Source: Rouxiella silvae (lineage in GTDB: Bacteria > Pseudomonadota > Gammaproteobacteria > Enterobacterales > Enterobacteriaceae). Taken from it: a DNA stretch of 64,000 nucleotides. Each line of letters opens with the position of its first letter. Positions within the stretch are counted from its first letter, which is position 1. Position numbers and translations under genes: made by a program. The notes under the pieces were generated by a model that was given only the letters and a program-made list of their open reading frames with translations, made no database searches and was not told the origin of the DNA. The stretch is taken from positions 1 to 64,000 of the forward strand of contig NZ_MRWD01000022.1 in assembly GCF_002093625.1 (NCBI RefSeq). The letters are read 5' to 3'. Below, piece after piece: positions 54,359-63,020 of this stretch.

Positions 54359-56401
54359 ATGCCTTCCTCAACTACTTTTCGTACCCGCACGGGGCGTTTG
54401 ATCCCTGCAATTATCGTGGCGATGTTACTTGCCAGCTGTTCTAGCCAGGCTCCGCAGACGCCGAAAGAAAGCGTGCAGGATGCGGGCACCGGCAGCGCCG
54501 ATTACTATTTGAAACAGGCGCAGCAGAGCAGTGATGATAACAAGGCTAACTGGCAATTACTTGCGATTCATGCCCTGTTACGTGAAAACCGCGTTCCTGA
54601 AGCGGCCACTCAACTCGGTCAATTGCCTCAGCAAGGCTTGAATAACGCTCAACTCATTGAACAACAGTTGCTCAGCGCCGAGCTGCTGGTGGCCCAGAAA
54701 AACGGCCCAGCGGCCAGTGCAGCACTGGGCAAAATCGATGCCGATAACTTAACGGCCGATCAGAAATCCCGCTATTACCAAGCATTTATTACCGCAGGTC
54801 AGGGTCGCGCTAGCCTGCCACTGCTGCGTGCCTATATCGCACAAGAACCCCTGCTACAGGGCAAAGCGCATCAGGCAAATCTGGATGCCACCTGGCTGGC
54901 ACTCACTCAGCTTTCCGCGCAGGATGTGAATGCTGTGGTTATCAATGCCAATGAAAACGTGTTGCAGGGCTGGCTTGACCTGTTAAACGTTTGGCAAACC
55001 AACAAGCAAGACTCGGCTCAGTTAAAGGCGGCGATTCAGGACTGGCAGAAACGCTATCCCTATAATCCCGGGGCAAAAACACTGCCTACGGCGCTCAATA
55101 ACGTGGTCAATTTCAAGCCTGGCTCAACAGAAAGAGTTGCTCTGCTGCTGCCCCTGAGTGGTCCGGCTAAAATTTACGGTGATGCGATTCAAAAAGGGTT
55201 TATGGCCGCAGTAAATGGCCAGGCAAACCCGTCAACACCTTCACAACCCGCGGCTCCGCCAGCAACACAGGCAACGCCAGCTACCGATCCTAATGCTGCG
55301 GTCAGTACTTCCGCCACCGACGTGACCGCCGCCGAGGGAACGCCGACAGCAGCCCCAGCCGCTGCCCCCACGGTTGCTCCTGTGGCACCGTCCCCTGCGC
55401 CTTCTACCCCTTCGGCTACCGTTAAGGTTTACGACACCAGCACGCAACCTCTGCCCGCTCTGCTCGCGCAGGCCAAGCAGGACGGCGCGACGGTTATCGT
55501 CGGCCCGTTGTTGAAAGATCAGGTGAGTTCACTGACCTCGGCGCAAACGTCGCTCAACGTGCTGGCACTTAACCAGCCTGAAACCGAAGCCAACAGTCCG
55601 AACATTTGTTATTTCGCACTCTCTCCAGAAGATGAGGCTCGCGATGCGGCACGTCATATCTGGTCTCAGCACAAGCAACTCCCGCTGCTGATGGTGCCAG
55701 GCGGTGATTTTGGCGAGCGAATTGCGCAAGCCTTTGCCAATGAATGGCAGAAACAGGGCGGCCAAACCGTGCTAAGACAAACAATCGGCTCTTACGCCGA
55801 CCTCAAGCAGCAGGTCAGCCGAGGTGGCGGGCTACGTCTTAGCGGTACACCGATCACTCCCGCTGCACCAGCACAGCCAACCGGCGTGACCATTGGTGGC
55901 ATTACTATTCCTTCGCCGCCAACGGATGCACAGGTAACCGCCGGCTCTGCCGACAGTTCGGGCAATGTCGACGCTATCTATATAGTGGGTTCACAGGATC
56001 AGCTGACGCTGATAAAGCCGATGATTGATTTATCTATCAATACGCGTGTGAAACCGTCACTCTATGCCAGCTCTCGCAGCTATCAGGCAGGCGCGGGTCC
56101 GGATTATCGTCTAGAAATGGAAGGCATGCAGTTTAGCGATATCCCGCTGCTGGCGGGTTCTAATCCTGCGCTGATGCAGCAGGCTAGCAGCCAATTGGGT
56201 AACGATTACTCGCAGGTACGCCTCTACGCGATGGGCATCGATGCCTATAATCTGGCGAATCACTTTACACAAATTCGTCAAACGCCCGGCTACCAGCTTT
56301 CTGGCACAACCGGGAATCTGTCTGCCAACGGCAATTGTGTGATACATCGCCAGCTACCTTGGTTACAATACCGTAAGGGTACCTTAGTTCCTGTATCATG
56401 A
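54359..56401 (+). CDS. lpoA: Outer membrane lipoprotein LpoA, activator of PBP1a
   Basis: 680 residues from ATG 54359. The lipoprotein signal RTGRLIPAIIVAMLLASCSS places the lipidated cysteine at about residue 27. The N-terminal TPR-like domain (ALLRENRVPEAATQLGQLPQ) and the C-terminal periplasmic-binding-like domain (ERVALLLPLSGPAKIYGDAI, then GPLLKDQVSSLTSAQTSLNV) match E. coli LpoA (678). An alanine-, proline- and threonine-rich linker (about residues 285-350) is embedded after GFMAAVNGQ. It reaches through the peptidoglycan to stimulate the transpeptidase of PBP1a. A longer upstream in-frame start inside rsmI is rejected. Confidence 0.93.
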   Translation: MPSSTTFRTRTGRLIPAIIVAMLLASCSSQAPQTPKESVQDAGTGSADYYLKQAQQSSDDNKANWQLLAIHALLRENRVPEAATQLGQLPQQGLNNAQLIEQQLLSAELLVAQKNGPAASAALGKIDADNLTADQKSRYYQAFITAGQGRASLPLLRAYIAQEPLLQGKAHQANLDATWLALTQLSAQDVNAVVINANENVLQGWLDLLNVWQTNKQDSAQLKAAIQDWQKRYPYNPGAKTLPTALNNVVNFKPGSTERVALLLPLSGPAKIYGDAIQKGFMAAVNGQANPSTPSQPAAPPATQATPATDPNAAVSTSATDVTAAEGTPTAAPAAAPTVAPVAPSPAPSTPSATVKVYDTSTQPLPALLAQAKQDGATVIVGPLLKDQVSSLTSAQTSLNVLALNQPETEANSPNICYFALSPEDEARDAARHIWSQHKQLPLLMVPGGDFGERIAQAFANEWQKQGGQTVLRQTIGSYADLKQQVSRGGGLRLSGTPITPAAPAQPTGVTIGGITIPSPPTDAQVTAGSADSSGNVDAIYIVGSQDQLTLIKPMIDLSINTRVKPSLYASSRSYQAGAGPDYRLEMEGMQFSDIPLLAGSNPALMQQASSQLGNDYSQVRLYAMGIDAYNLANHFTQIRQTPGYQLSGTTGNLSANGNCVIHRQLPWLQYRKGTLVPVS

Positions 56402-56443
56402 TATTTCTCTGAAGGAGAAGTATCTGAAGTACAAGGACGTACA

Positions 56444-56815
56444 ATGGGTTTGATAAAACCGACGCACCGCCAGATTGGCGCACACTACGAAAATCTGGCC
56501 AGGCGCCATCTTGAACGCGCTGGGTTGGTGTTTGTAACTGCAAATGCAGCCTGTCGTGGCGGTGAACTAGACCTTGTCATGCGCGATAAACAAACCTGGG
56601 TGTTTGTTGAAGTGCGATACCGGCGCAATGCCAATTTCGGCGGCGCAGCGGCGAGTGTGACATACCTTAAACAGCAGCGCCTATTGCGCGCCGCAGCCTT
56701 CTGGCTTGCGCAACATGATGCAAGCTTTGACACATCATCTTGCCGTTTTGATGTTTTAGCCATCACTGGCAGCCAGATAGAATGGTTGCCAGATGCATTC
56801 AATGCGCAAGGATAG
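56444..56815 (+). CDS. yraN: UPF0102 family endonuclease-like protein YraN
   Basis: A 123-residue protein with the YraN nuclease-like core: [40 protein letters not shown] (the D and the E-x-R/K-like catalytic pattern E-V-R-Y) and [20 protein letters not shown]. The family adopts a Holliday-junction-resolvase-like fold, but the activity is not established. It stands between lpoA and diaA as in E. coli, with AAGGACG before the start. Confidence 0.9.
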   Translation: MGLIKPTHRQIGAHYENLARRHLERAGLVFVTANAACRGGELDLVMRDKQTWVFVEVRYRRNANFGGAAASVTYLKQQRLLRAAAFWLAQHDASFDTSSCRFDVLAITGSQIEWLPDAFNAQG

Positions 56816-56884
56816 TATCAAAACTGATGGACGCGCAGCGGAGCTTTCCTGCGTGCCAACACCTTTGACTGACGAGAAAACAAC

Positions 56885-57475
56885 GTGCTGGAAAGAATCA
56901 AAGCCTGCTTTACCGAAAGTATCCAAACTCAGATAGCAGCAGCGGAAGCCTTGCCTGATGCTATATCGAGAGCCGCGATGACGCTGGTCCAATCGCTGCT
57001 CAACGGCAATAAGATCCTTTGCTGTGGGAACGGAACCTCGGCTGCAAACGCTCAGCATTTTGCCGCTTGTCTGATAAATCGCTTTGAGACTGAACGTCCG
57101 AGCCTTCCTGCAATCTCACTCTCTGCAGATAACGTTGTTTTGACCGCCATCGCGAACGATCGCCTGCATGAAGAGATTTATGCCAAGCAGGTTCGTGCTT
57201 TAGGCCAGGCAGGTGACGTTTTGCTGGCCATTTCGACTCGTGGTAACAGTCGTGATATTGTCAAAGCGGTAGAAGCAGCAGTGACACGGGATATGACTAT
57301 CGTTGCTCTTACCGGCTATGACGGCGGCGAGCTGGCAGGACTTTTGGGCACGCATGACGTGGAGATCCGCATCCCTTCTCACCGCAGCGCGCGCATTCAA
57401 GAAATGCATATGCTTACCGTTAATTGCCTCTGTGACTTGATAGATAACACGCTATTCCCACACCAGGACGATTAA
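56885..57475 (+). CDS. diaA: DnaA initiator-associating protein DiaA
   Basis: A 196-residue SIS-domain protein that is almost identical to E. coli DiaA ([60 protein letters not shown]). It forms tetramers that bind several DnaA molecules and promote initiation at oriC. The start is GTG 56885 (ACGAGAAAACAAC upstream), as the alignment requires. dolP follows 9 bases later. Confidence 0.97.
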   Translation: MLERIKACFTESIQTQIAAAEALPDAISRAAMTLVQSLLNGNKILCCGNGTSAANAQHFAACLINRFETERPSLPAISLSADNVVLTAIANDRLHEEIYAKQVRALGQAGDVLLAISTRGNSRDIVKAVEAAVTRDMTIVALTGYDGGELAGLLGTHDVEIRIPSHRSARIQEMHMLTVNCLCDLIDNTLFPHQDD

Positions 57476-57484
57476 GGAGATCCA

Positions 57485-58060
57485 ATGAAGGCAAGTTACC
57501 TCTTTGCTGTAGTGCTTAGCGCCCTCTTGTTACAAGGCTGTGTGGCCGCCGCAGTAGTCGGTGCCGCAGGTGTAGCCACCAAGACGGGCACAGACCCACG
57601 CACCGTGGGGACTCAGGTTGATGACACCACGCTAGAGGCGCGCGTTTCAAACGCCATCAGTGCCAACAAGGATTTAAAAGACAAAGCGCGTATCGTAGCC
57701 ACGGCGTATTCCGGCAAAGTGTTGCTGACCGGCCAGGCTCCGACTGCCGATATGGCTAACACCGCTAAACAGCTGACCATGAAAGTGGACGGCGCAACAG
57801 ATGTGTATAGCGAAATTCGACTCGGTACCCCGGTCAGTCTGGGCACGGCGTCGGCGGACACTTGGATAACCACCAAAGTCCGTTCGCAGCTGTTAACCAG
57901 CGATCAGGTGAAATCTTCCAACGTTAAAGTGACCACCGAGAATGGCGAAGTCTTCTTGCTGGGTCTGGTGACGCAGGAAGAAGGACAGGCGGCGGCTAAG
58001 ATTGCCGCTGGCGTCAGTGGGGTGAAACACGTCACTACGGCCTTTACCTACGTGAAATAA
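57485..58060 (+). CDS. dolP: Division/outer-membrane stress-associated lipid-binding lipoprotein DolP
   Basis: A 191-residue lipoprotein: MKASYLFAVVLSALLLQGCV with Cys19 in the lipobox, followed by two BON domains (VDDTTLEARVSNAISANKDL, and TWITTKVRSQLLTSDQVKSS onward). DolP (YraP) binds anionic phospholipids, moves to division sites and helps outer membrane integrity and BAM function. AAGGAG lies upstream; it belongs to the diaA transcript and also to the sigma-E regulon in E. coli. Confidence 0.97.
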   Translation: MKASYLFAVVLSALLLQGCVAAAVVGAAGVATKTGTDPRTVGTQVDDTTLEARVSNAISANKDLKDKARIVATAYSGKVLLTGQAPTADMANTAKQLTMKVDGATDVYSEIRLGTPVSLGTASADTWITTKVRSQLLTSDQVKSSNVKVTTENGEVFLLGLVTQEEGQAAAKIAAGVSGVKHVTTAFTYVK

Positions 58061-58090
58061 CACGCTGATACCATCGGCAGTGATACAAAA

Positions 58091-58120
58091 AAAAGGACAG
58101 CCAGTGCGGCTGTCCTTTTT
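58091..58120. terminator. Bidirectional terminator between dolP and mtgA
   Basis: AAAAGGACAGCC and GGCTGTCCTTTT around AGTGC, with an A-run before and a T-run after. It closes the convergent dolP and mtgA transcripts. Confidence 0.9.
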
Positions 58121-58160
58121 ATTTTATTGCCGATGAGCATGACCCAAGATGCAAAAGAAG

Positions 58161-58892
58161 CTAATGCAGCTTGTGCTCTTGCAGGAAGTTATCGCCACCC
58201 AGCTGGCTCATCTGTCTGAGGATCCACTGCTGTCGGCGAAGCACATAAGCCGAAGGGGCATTCACTTTAAAAGTGTGAGGATTCGGCAACACGGCAGCAA
58301 GCAGTGCCGCCTGCGAAGCCGTGAGTTTACTGGCCGGTTTGTGGAAGAAGTGCTGCGCTGCCTCTTCTACGCCAAAGATGCCGTCGCCAAACTCGACAAT
58401 ATTGAGGTATACCGTCAAAATGCGACGCTTGCTCCAAACCGTTTCAATGCCGACCGTGAGTCCCGCCTCCAGCCCTTTTCGCACCCAGCTACGACCGTCC
58501 CATAAAAAAAGATTTTTCGCCGTTTGCTGCGAAAGCGTTGAGGCACCGCGAACATTGGCGTCTTCATCTTCATTGTGCGTCAGCGCCGCCTGAATAGCAC
58601 CCACGTCAAAGCCCCAATGTTCAGGAAACTTCTGATCTTCGCCCGCCATCACCGCCAGCGCCATGGGTGAAGAAATTTCACTCATCGGTACCCAGTCCGA
58701 GTGAGACACATAGCCAAAATCGCCACTCAGCCAAGCAGAAAGCTGTCTTTCAACCATCACAGCAGAAAAAGGAACCGGTAAAAACGAAAAAAATACAATC
58801 CCAGCTAACCAAATGCCGAGTAAAGCAATTACTGCTCTTTTTACCCAGATAAATGGCCGATAAAAAAGACTCTTTTTAAACTTTTTGCTCAT
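58161..58892 (-). CDS. mtgA: Monofunctional biosynthetic peptidoglycan transglycosylase
   Basis: A 243-residue GT51 enzyme. One N-terminal membrane segment ([20 protein letters not shown]) precedes the glycosyltransferase domain: motif 1 [20 protein letters not shown] with the catalytic glutamate, motif 2 [20 protein letters not shown], motif 3 [19 protein letters not shown] and motif 4 [20 protein letters not shown]. It polymerises lipid II into glycan strands without a transpeptidase domain. No Shine-Dalgarno is visible, and its ATG overlaps the TGA of an upstream frame (ATGA), suggesting translational coupling. Confidence 0.95.
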   Translation of the reverse strand: MSKKFKKSLFYRPFIWVKRAVIALLGIWLAGIVFFSFLPVPFSAVMVERQLSAWLSGDFGYVSHSDWVPMSEISSPMALAVMAGEDQKFPEHWGFDVGAIQAALTHNEDEDANVRGASTLSQQTAKNLFLWDGRSWVRKGLEAGLTVGIETVWSKRRILTVYLNIVEFGDGIFGVEEAAQHFFHKPASKLTASQAALLAAVLPNPHTFKVNAPSAYVLRRQQWILRQMSQLGGDNFLQEHKLH

Positions 58893-59076
58893 TCAATACA
58901 ATCCATGACACATCTGACCATCTTATCAATAACCACAGTAACCACATGTCTAGGGCTAGCATTAAGCCCGCCTGTCATGCTAACAATGCGGATATCGTGT
59001 CCGAAATTGGGGTTATTTGCGGCATAATCTATGGTTGCCACGCCCATTGCATCAATATGTTCCGAATTTTATTCAT
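58889..59076 (-). pseudogene. Short decayed or frameshifted reading frame coupled to mtgA
   Basis: A start at 59076 (MNKIRNI) has a good ribosome site (GGAG, 8 bases away) but stops after 15 codons. A second frame, offset by one base, stays open from 59068 to 58889 and reads GVATIDYAANNPNFGHDIRI then VSMTGGLNASPRHVVTVVID to CVMDCIE, ending TGA within the mtgA ATG. The composition looks protein-like, but I do not recognise the family; it is not ElbB, which occupies this place in E. coli. One frameshift would join the two parts into about 60 residues. It may be a remnant of a longer gene or a small gene with a recoding site. Confidence 0.4.
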
Positions 59077-59682
59077 AATTTTCACTCCAGACTGTCGGCG
59101 CTGACGTCAACAGCGCCGAATGAGTAAAGGTGACGAACGGCGAAAATCAATTGATTTGCGTTTCTAATGAATCGGACTCAAAAATGTAAAAATTATTTAT
59201 CAATTTAGGCCGCAGTCAAACGCAAAATTAATCCGCTATACCAAAAATGCAGGACAATTTATCACCGATTTTCCGGCTTAATTCTCATAGCATAACTTAT
59301 CGTAATGCGTGAAATAATTTCACTTAAAGCCACAACTATCGGCTTAGGGAAAAGTGAATCCAATTAAGCATCAAAAAATTCATATAAACCATTAATTACA
59401 GTATGTTGCATCAAGAGGAATCCTCTCGGGCTGCTAAAAACAGGCATTTTCAGCGCATAATCTGAGTGAATATGACCTCATCAAACATTGAAGTCACTTT
59501 AAAAGCATACCTGCCGACTAGTACACTTCCTTGCCAGATCCCTCTTCTGCAAAATTAACTGCGATTAACGCTTGAACTTTTGTATAGACAAAGATTAATC
59601 TACATCACAGTTTTTAATGATTCTCGTAACAGATTCGCTGATATTTGTTATGTTGAGTACACAAAGTTGTATTACACTTATA
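59077..59682. other. Non-coding stretch where elbB is expected
   Basis: About 600 AT-rich bases without a gene. A perfect hairpin, TCGGCGCTG (59095-59103) and CAGCGCCGA (59111-59119), lies just upstream of the coupled frame. E. coli carries elbB between arcB and mtgA; no trace of its sequence is seen. The right part leads into the ArcZ promoter. Confidence 0.5.
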
Positions 59683-59802
59683 CATCTGATTTACCAAGAC
59701 CTGCGAATAATTACCCTTAGTATAACAATACGCGGGTTACCGATTTCCCTGGTGTTGGCGCAGTATTCGCGCACCCCGGCCTAGGCTGGGGTTATTTTTT
59801 TT
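59683..59802 (+). ncRNA. arcZ: Hfq-dependent small RNA ArcZ
   Basis: CGATTTCCCTGGTGTTGGCG followed by CAGTATTCGCGCACCCC is the conserved seed and 3' portion of ArcZ, and the terminator CCCCGGCCTAGGCTGGGG ends with TTATTTTTTTT at 59802. As in E. coli it lies opposite the 3' end of arcB and overlaps the arcB stop codon. ArcZ is processed to a stable 3' fragment of about 55 nt that activates rpoS translation and represses many mRNAs; ArcA represses it under anaerobiosis. The 5' boundary is estimated from the E. coli length (121 nt), since the upstream half is not conserved. Confidence 0.88.
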
Positions 59803-62131
59803 CAGCTTCCGCCGTCCACTCAAGCAACGTTTGCACGTCATTGCGCCATTCGAGCTTCAACTCATCAATCCAATCCTGAACGTTGTCCCACCACGCCGGT
59901 AATGAAGGCGTTTGAATCTGTTGCGCAAGCTGTTGCAGGTGTTTTAATCCTACCGACCCCGCTGCCCCTTTGATTTTGTGCGCCTCTTCAGCAATGCCCG
60001 CCTGATCGCGCGCCGTCATATTTGAATCCAGCACGTCAAGATAGCCGGGCATCATCTGCAAAAACATATCGGCACTCTGATGGATAAGCCCCGGCCCCAC
60101 CAGCTCCATGTACTGTTCAAGCATCGGAATATCGAGCAAAGTCTCATTACTTTTCAATTCTGGATCCTCCTGAAGGGTTAATTCTTCTTCATCCTGGTGA
60201 TCCCAGAACTGCTGGATCATCGCGGTAAGCGCCGGAACTGACAGCGGCTTGCTGAGCACGTCATCAATGCCTGCATCGAGATATTCTTTTTTATCTTTCA
60301 GCACATTGGCGGTCAAGGCAACCAGCGGCGGCAGAGACTTGGCGTCATACTTTTCACGCAGTATTCGCGCGACATCCAACCCGGTCATGTCAGGCAGCTG
60401 AATATCGAGCAGCACCAGATCAAACTCATGAGGAACAAACATCTCCAGCGCATCGTGGCCGGTCATTGCCACCTCAACGCTGCTGCCGAGCTTTTCAAGC
60501 ACAGAGCGAGCGACGATAACGTTAAGTTCAATGTCTTCAACCAGCAGGATATTCAACGCCGGAAGCGGCAGAATGTCATCTTCATCGATCTCTTTTTCCG
60601 GTTCGTCGAGCGAAGGCGCACTGACGGTGAGCGTAAAGCAGGAGCCTTTCCCTGGCTCGCTGCTGACCGTGATATCACCGCCCATGCTTTGCGCCAGACG
60701 TTTTGACACCGCCAGTCCGATGCCGGTGCCGGTCGCGGGTTTGCCGCCGTTCTGATCCTTGACCTGATAATACATGGCAAAGATTTTATCCTGCTCGTCC
60801 TGCGGAATGCCCATGCCGGAATCCTGCACTTCAAAGCACAAGTGGTCACCGCTGTCGTGATGCACCCGCACCACAATCTCGCCCTTGTGGGTAAACTTCA
60901 CGGCGTTGCCAATCAGGTTCCACAAAATTTGACGCAGGCGTGTGCCGTCGGTAATCAGCGTTTGCGGCAGCGGGATATCCGGCTGCATCACAAAATTCAG
61001 TCCCTTCGGCTGCACCAGCAGGCCGGTAAGGTTTTCCAGATCAGAGAGGAAATCGGTAAAATTGAGCGGATTATTGTCGAGCTGCACTTTGCGGCGCTCG
61101 AGTTTGTCCATTTCGATGATGTCGTTAAAAATGTTACCTAGCGTGATGGCGCTAACGTGAATAGTTTTCAAATAATTGTGCTGCTCACCGTTTAACTCGG
61201 TGTCGAGCAGAATACGGCTCAGGCCCACGATGCCGTTAAGCGGCGTACGAAGCTCGTGACTGATCGTAGAGATAAATGTAGTTTTCTCTCTACTCGCGTT
61301 CTCTAACGCGTCCTGATAGCGCTTACGCTCGGTTATATCGCGTCCAAAGCCCATTAAGCCGTGACGTTTGCCGATTCGGTCATAAAACGGCACTTTACGC
61401 AGCTCGAAGCACGCCTTGCGACCGTCGGGATACACAAGCCACTGTTCGTAGGTCAACGCGACGTTGTGACGGAATACCTTCTCGTCGGTTTCAATGACTT
61501 TTTCGGCAATATCTGGGGTATAGACGTCGTTTGGCGTCAGCCCAATCAACTGCTTCTCACTCAGGCCGGTCAGCAGCTCCATAGCGCGGTTGCAGCCGGA
61601 GAACTCTTTGTCTTCATTGCGGTAATAAACCAGGTCCGGCGAGGCATCAAGGAAAGAGCGTAACAGCGCCGACTGTTGACTCAGTTCGATTTGTGCCTGT
61701 TCGCGATGCTGCATTTCGAGTTTGAGTTTGTCGACCACCGCCAGACGCGCCTCTTCGGCTTTAATACGGTCGGTAATTTCCTGATTGAGCTGGGCAATAT
61801 TCTCGGTAAGTTGTTCATTTAATTTTAAATCACGGTGGCGCATCTCTTCGAGTTTATCAACCAGACGCGTCAGGCGTTGGCGCGACTCTTCAAGTTGTTC
61901 CACAACCACCGACAGGAAATAGACCGCCCACGGCGTAATTATCAGGCCGAAAAAGATTGAACGTACGACGTCAATGCTTTCAACCTGACCGCGCAGCAGC
62001 ATCGTCACGGCCATTTGCACAATCATTGCCAGTACGACCAGCGCCGAAGCAAGCAACAGCGAAAAACGGACCAGCCCGAGCTTAACCATCAGGTCGACGT
62101 AGTACTGAGCGAGTAATCTGATTTGCTTCAT
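59792..62131 (-). CDS. arcB: Aerobic respiration control sensor histidine kinase ArcB
   Basis: 779 residues from ATG 62131 (E. coli 778). Two membrane helices (LVRFSLLLASALVVLAMIVQ and SIFFGLIITPWAVYFLSVVV), a coiled linker, a PAS domain (LDASPDLVYYRNEDKEFSGC), the phospho-acceptor histidine in ISHELRTPLNGIVGL, an ATPase domain (GTGIGLAVSKRL), a receiver domain with the aspartate in DLVLLDIQLPDM, and the Hpt histidine in AHKIKGAAGSVG. It senses quinone redox state and phosphorylates ArcA through the three-step relay. AAGGAAAGG lies before the ATG; a start 10 codons upstream is rejected. Confidence 0.97.
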   Translation of the reverse strand: MKQIRLLAQYYVDLMVKLGLVRFSLLLASALVVLAMIVQMAVTMLLRGQVESIDVVRSIFFGLIITPWAVYFLSVVVEQLEESRQRLTRLVDKLEEMRHRDLKLNEQLTENIAQLNQEITDRIKAEEARLAVVDKLKLEMQHREQAQIELSQQSALLRSFLDASPDLVYYRNEDKEFSGCNRAMELLTGLSEKQLIGLTPNDVYTPDIAEKVIETDEKVFRHNVALTYEQWLVYPDGRKACFELRKVPFYDRIGKRHGLMGFGRDITERKRYQDALENASREKTTFISTISHELRTPLNGIVGLSRILLDTELNGEQHNYLKTIHVSAITLGNIFNDIIEMDKLERRKVQLDNNPLNFTDFLSDLENLTGLLVQPKGLNFVMQPDIPLPQTLITDGTRLRQILWNLIGNAVKFTHKGEIVVRVHHDSGDHLCFEVQDSGMGIPQDEQDKIFAMYYQVKDQNGGKPATGTGIGLAVSKRLAQSMGGDITVSSEPGKGSCFTLTVSAPSLDEPEKEIDEDDILPLPALNILLVEDIELNVIVARSVLEKLGSSVEVAMTGHDALEMFVPHEFDLVLLDIQLPDMTGLDVARILREKYDAKSLPPLVALTANVLKDKKEYLDAGIDDVLSKPLSVPALTAMIQQFWDHQDEEELTLQEDPELKSNETLLDIPMLEQYMELVGPGLIHQSADMFLQMMPGYLDVLDSNMTARDQAGIAEEAHKIKGAAGSVGLKHLQQLAQQIQTPSLPAWWDNVQDWIDELKLEWRNDVQTLLEWTAEAEKK

Positions 62132-63020
62132 AGCCTTTCCTTGATAAAAACCATCTTTCACCGAGAGATCCCCGAATAAAGTCTTGTCAAATCATACCGC
62201 AAATAACGGCTGGATGAGCTTTTTAGCGCCATTTTTTCAAACCTGCACCTTGGGTGAACGCCCGATGGTGCAACGAATCAAAAGGGGGTCATATTGACTA
62301 ATTTTGGCTTATGGATTAAAAATAGCGCCCCGCCTGAAATTCCCAAGGCCACGCCTTGAAAGGCTTTTATTTTTCCTTGATTTCCCTCTCGGCTCAAAAT
62401 ACCCAAACGCAAAGAATAACTATTCAGTATTACTGCAAATAAAGTCACTCTTGGGAGTATGAATAATTCTTATTATCCGACGCCTATTAGCACATTATTA
62501 CGCTATGATTAAAAACAGCGATAAAGCACACATCAGGCATAATTCGCAGGATAAAACGCTGGCAAACCACCCCGCCCTAGCATGGTGCACAGATTTCGAC
62601 CTTGCACTACAGTGAGACAGCTCACACTTCCCTCCGAGCTCCACACTGTTAATATGGCTTCTAAAAAACAACTTATTAATTATAAATCATAAGGTTAAAT
62701 TGAAAAAAGTTCATTTTAGCCCTGCGTCAACCGATATTTGACCTACCCGCGCTTTCTCGCTAAGTTGGAAGTCCGCTGGAAGCACTCTTTATCAGTTAAA
62801 AATCGATGAGCAAACAACTCGTCATATTTATGCAGTAATTGAAGACTCCCTCATTAAAACAAGTCATATACCACTTGTGAGAACCGTCACGAGGGGCCAC
62901 TGACGGAGGATGTCAGCCATAAACCGCACCATAAGAGTGCGTTAAAACGCTGAATCCCCCGTGAGAAAGCTCCCTCGCAGTAGGTGTGAGAGTCTCGCAG
63001 AGCCTGGGGAGGTTCACGTT
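62132..63020. promoter_or_regulatory. Long divergent region between arcB and gltB with a CRP-like site
   Basis: About 890 bases with no convincing gene. AGTGAGACAGCTCACA (62611-62626) has GTGA-N6-TCAC, a good CRP match. GGGGAGG (63007-63013) is the gltB ribosome site. The E. coli gltBD promoter is driven by Lrp from similarly long upstream DNA, so this length fits; specific Lrp sites cannot be read by eye. Confidence 0.5.
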
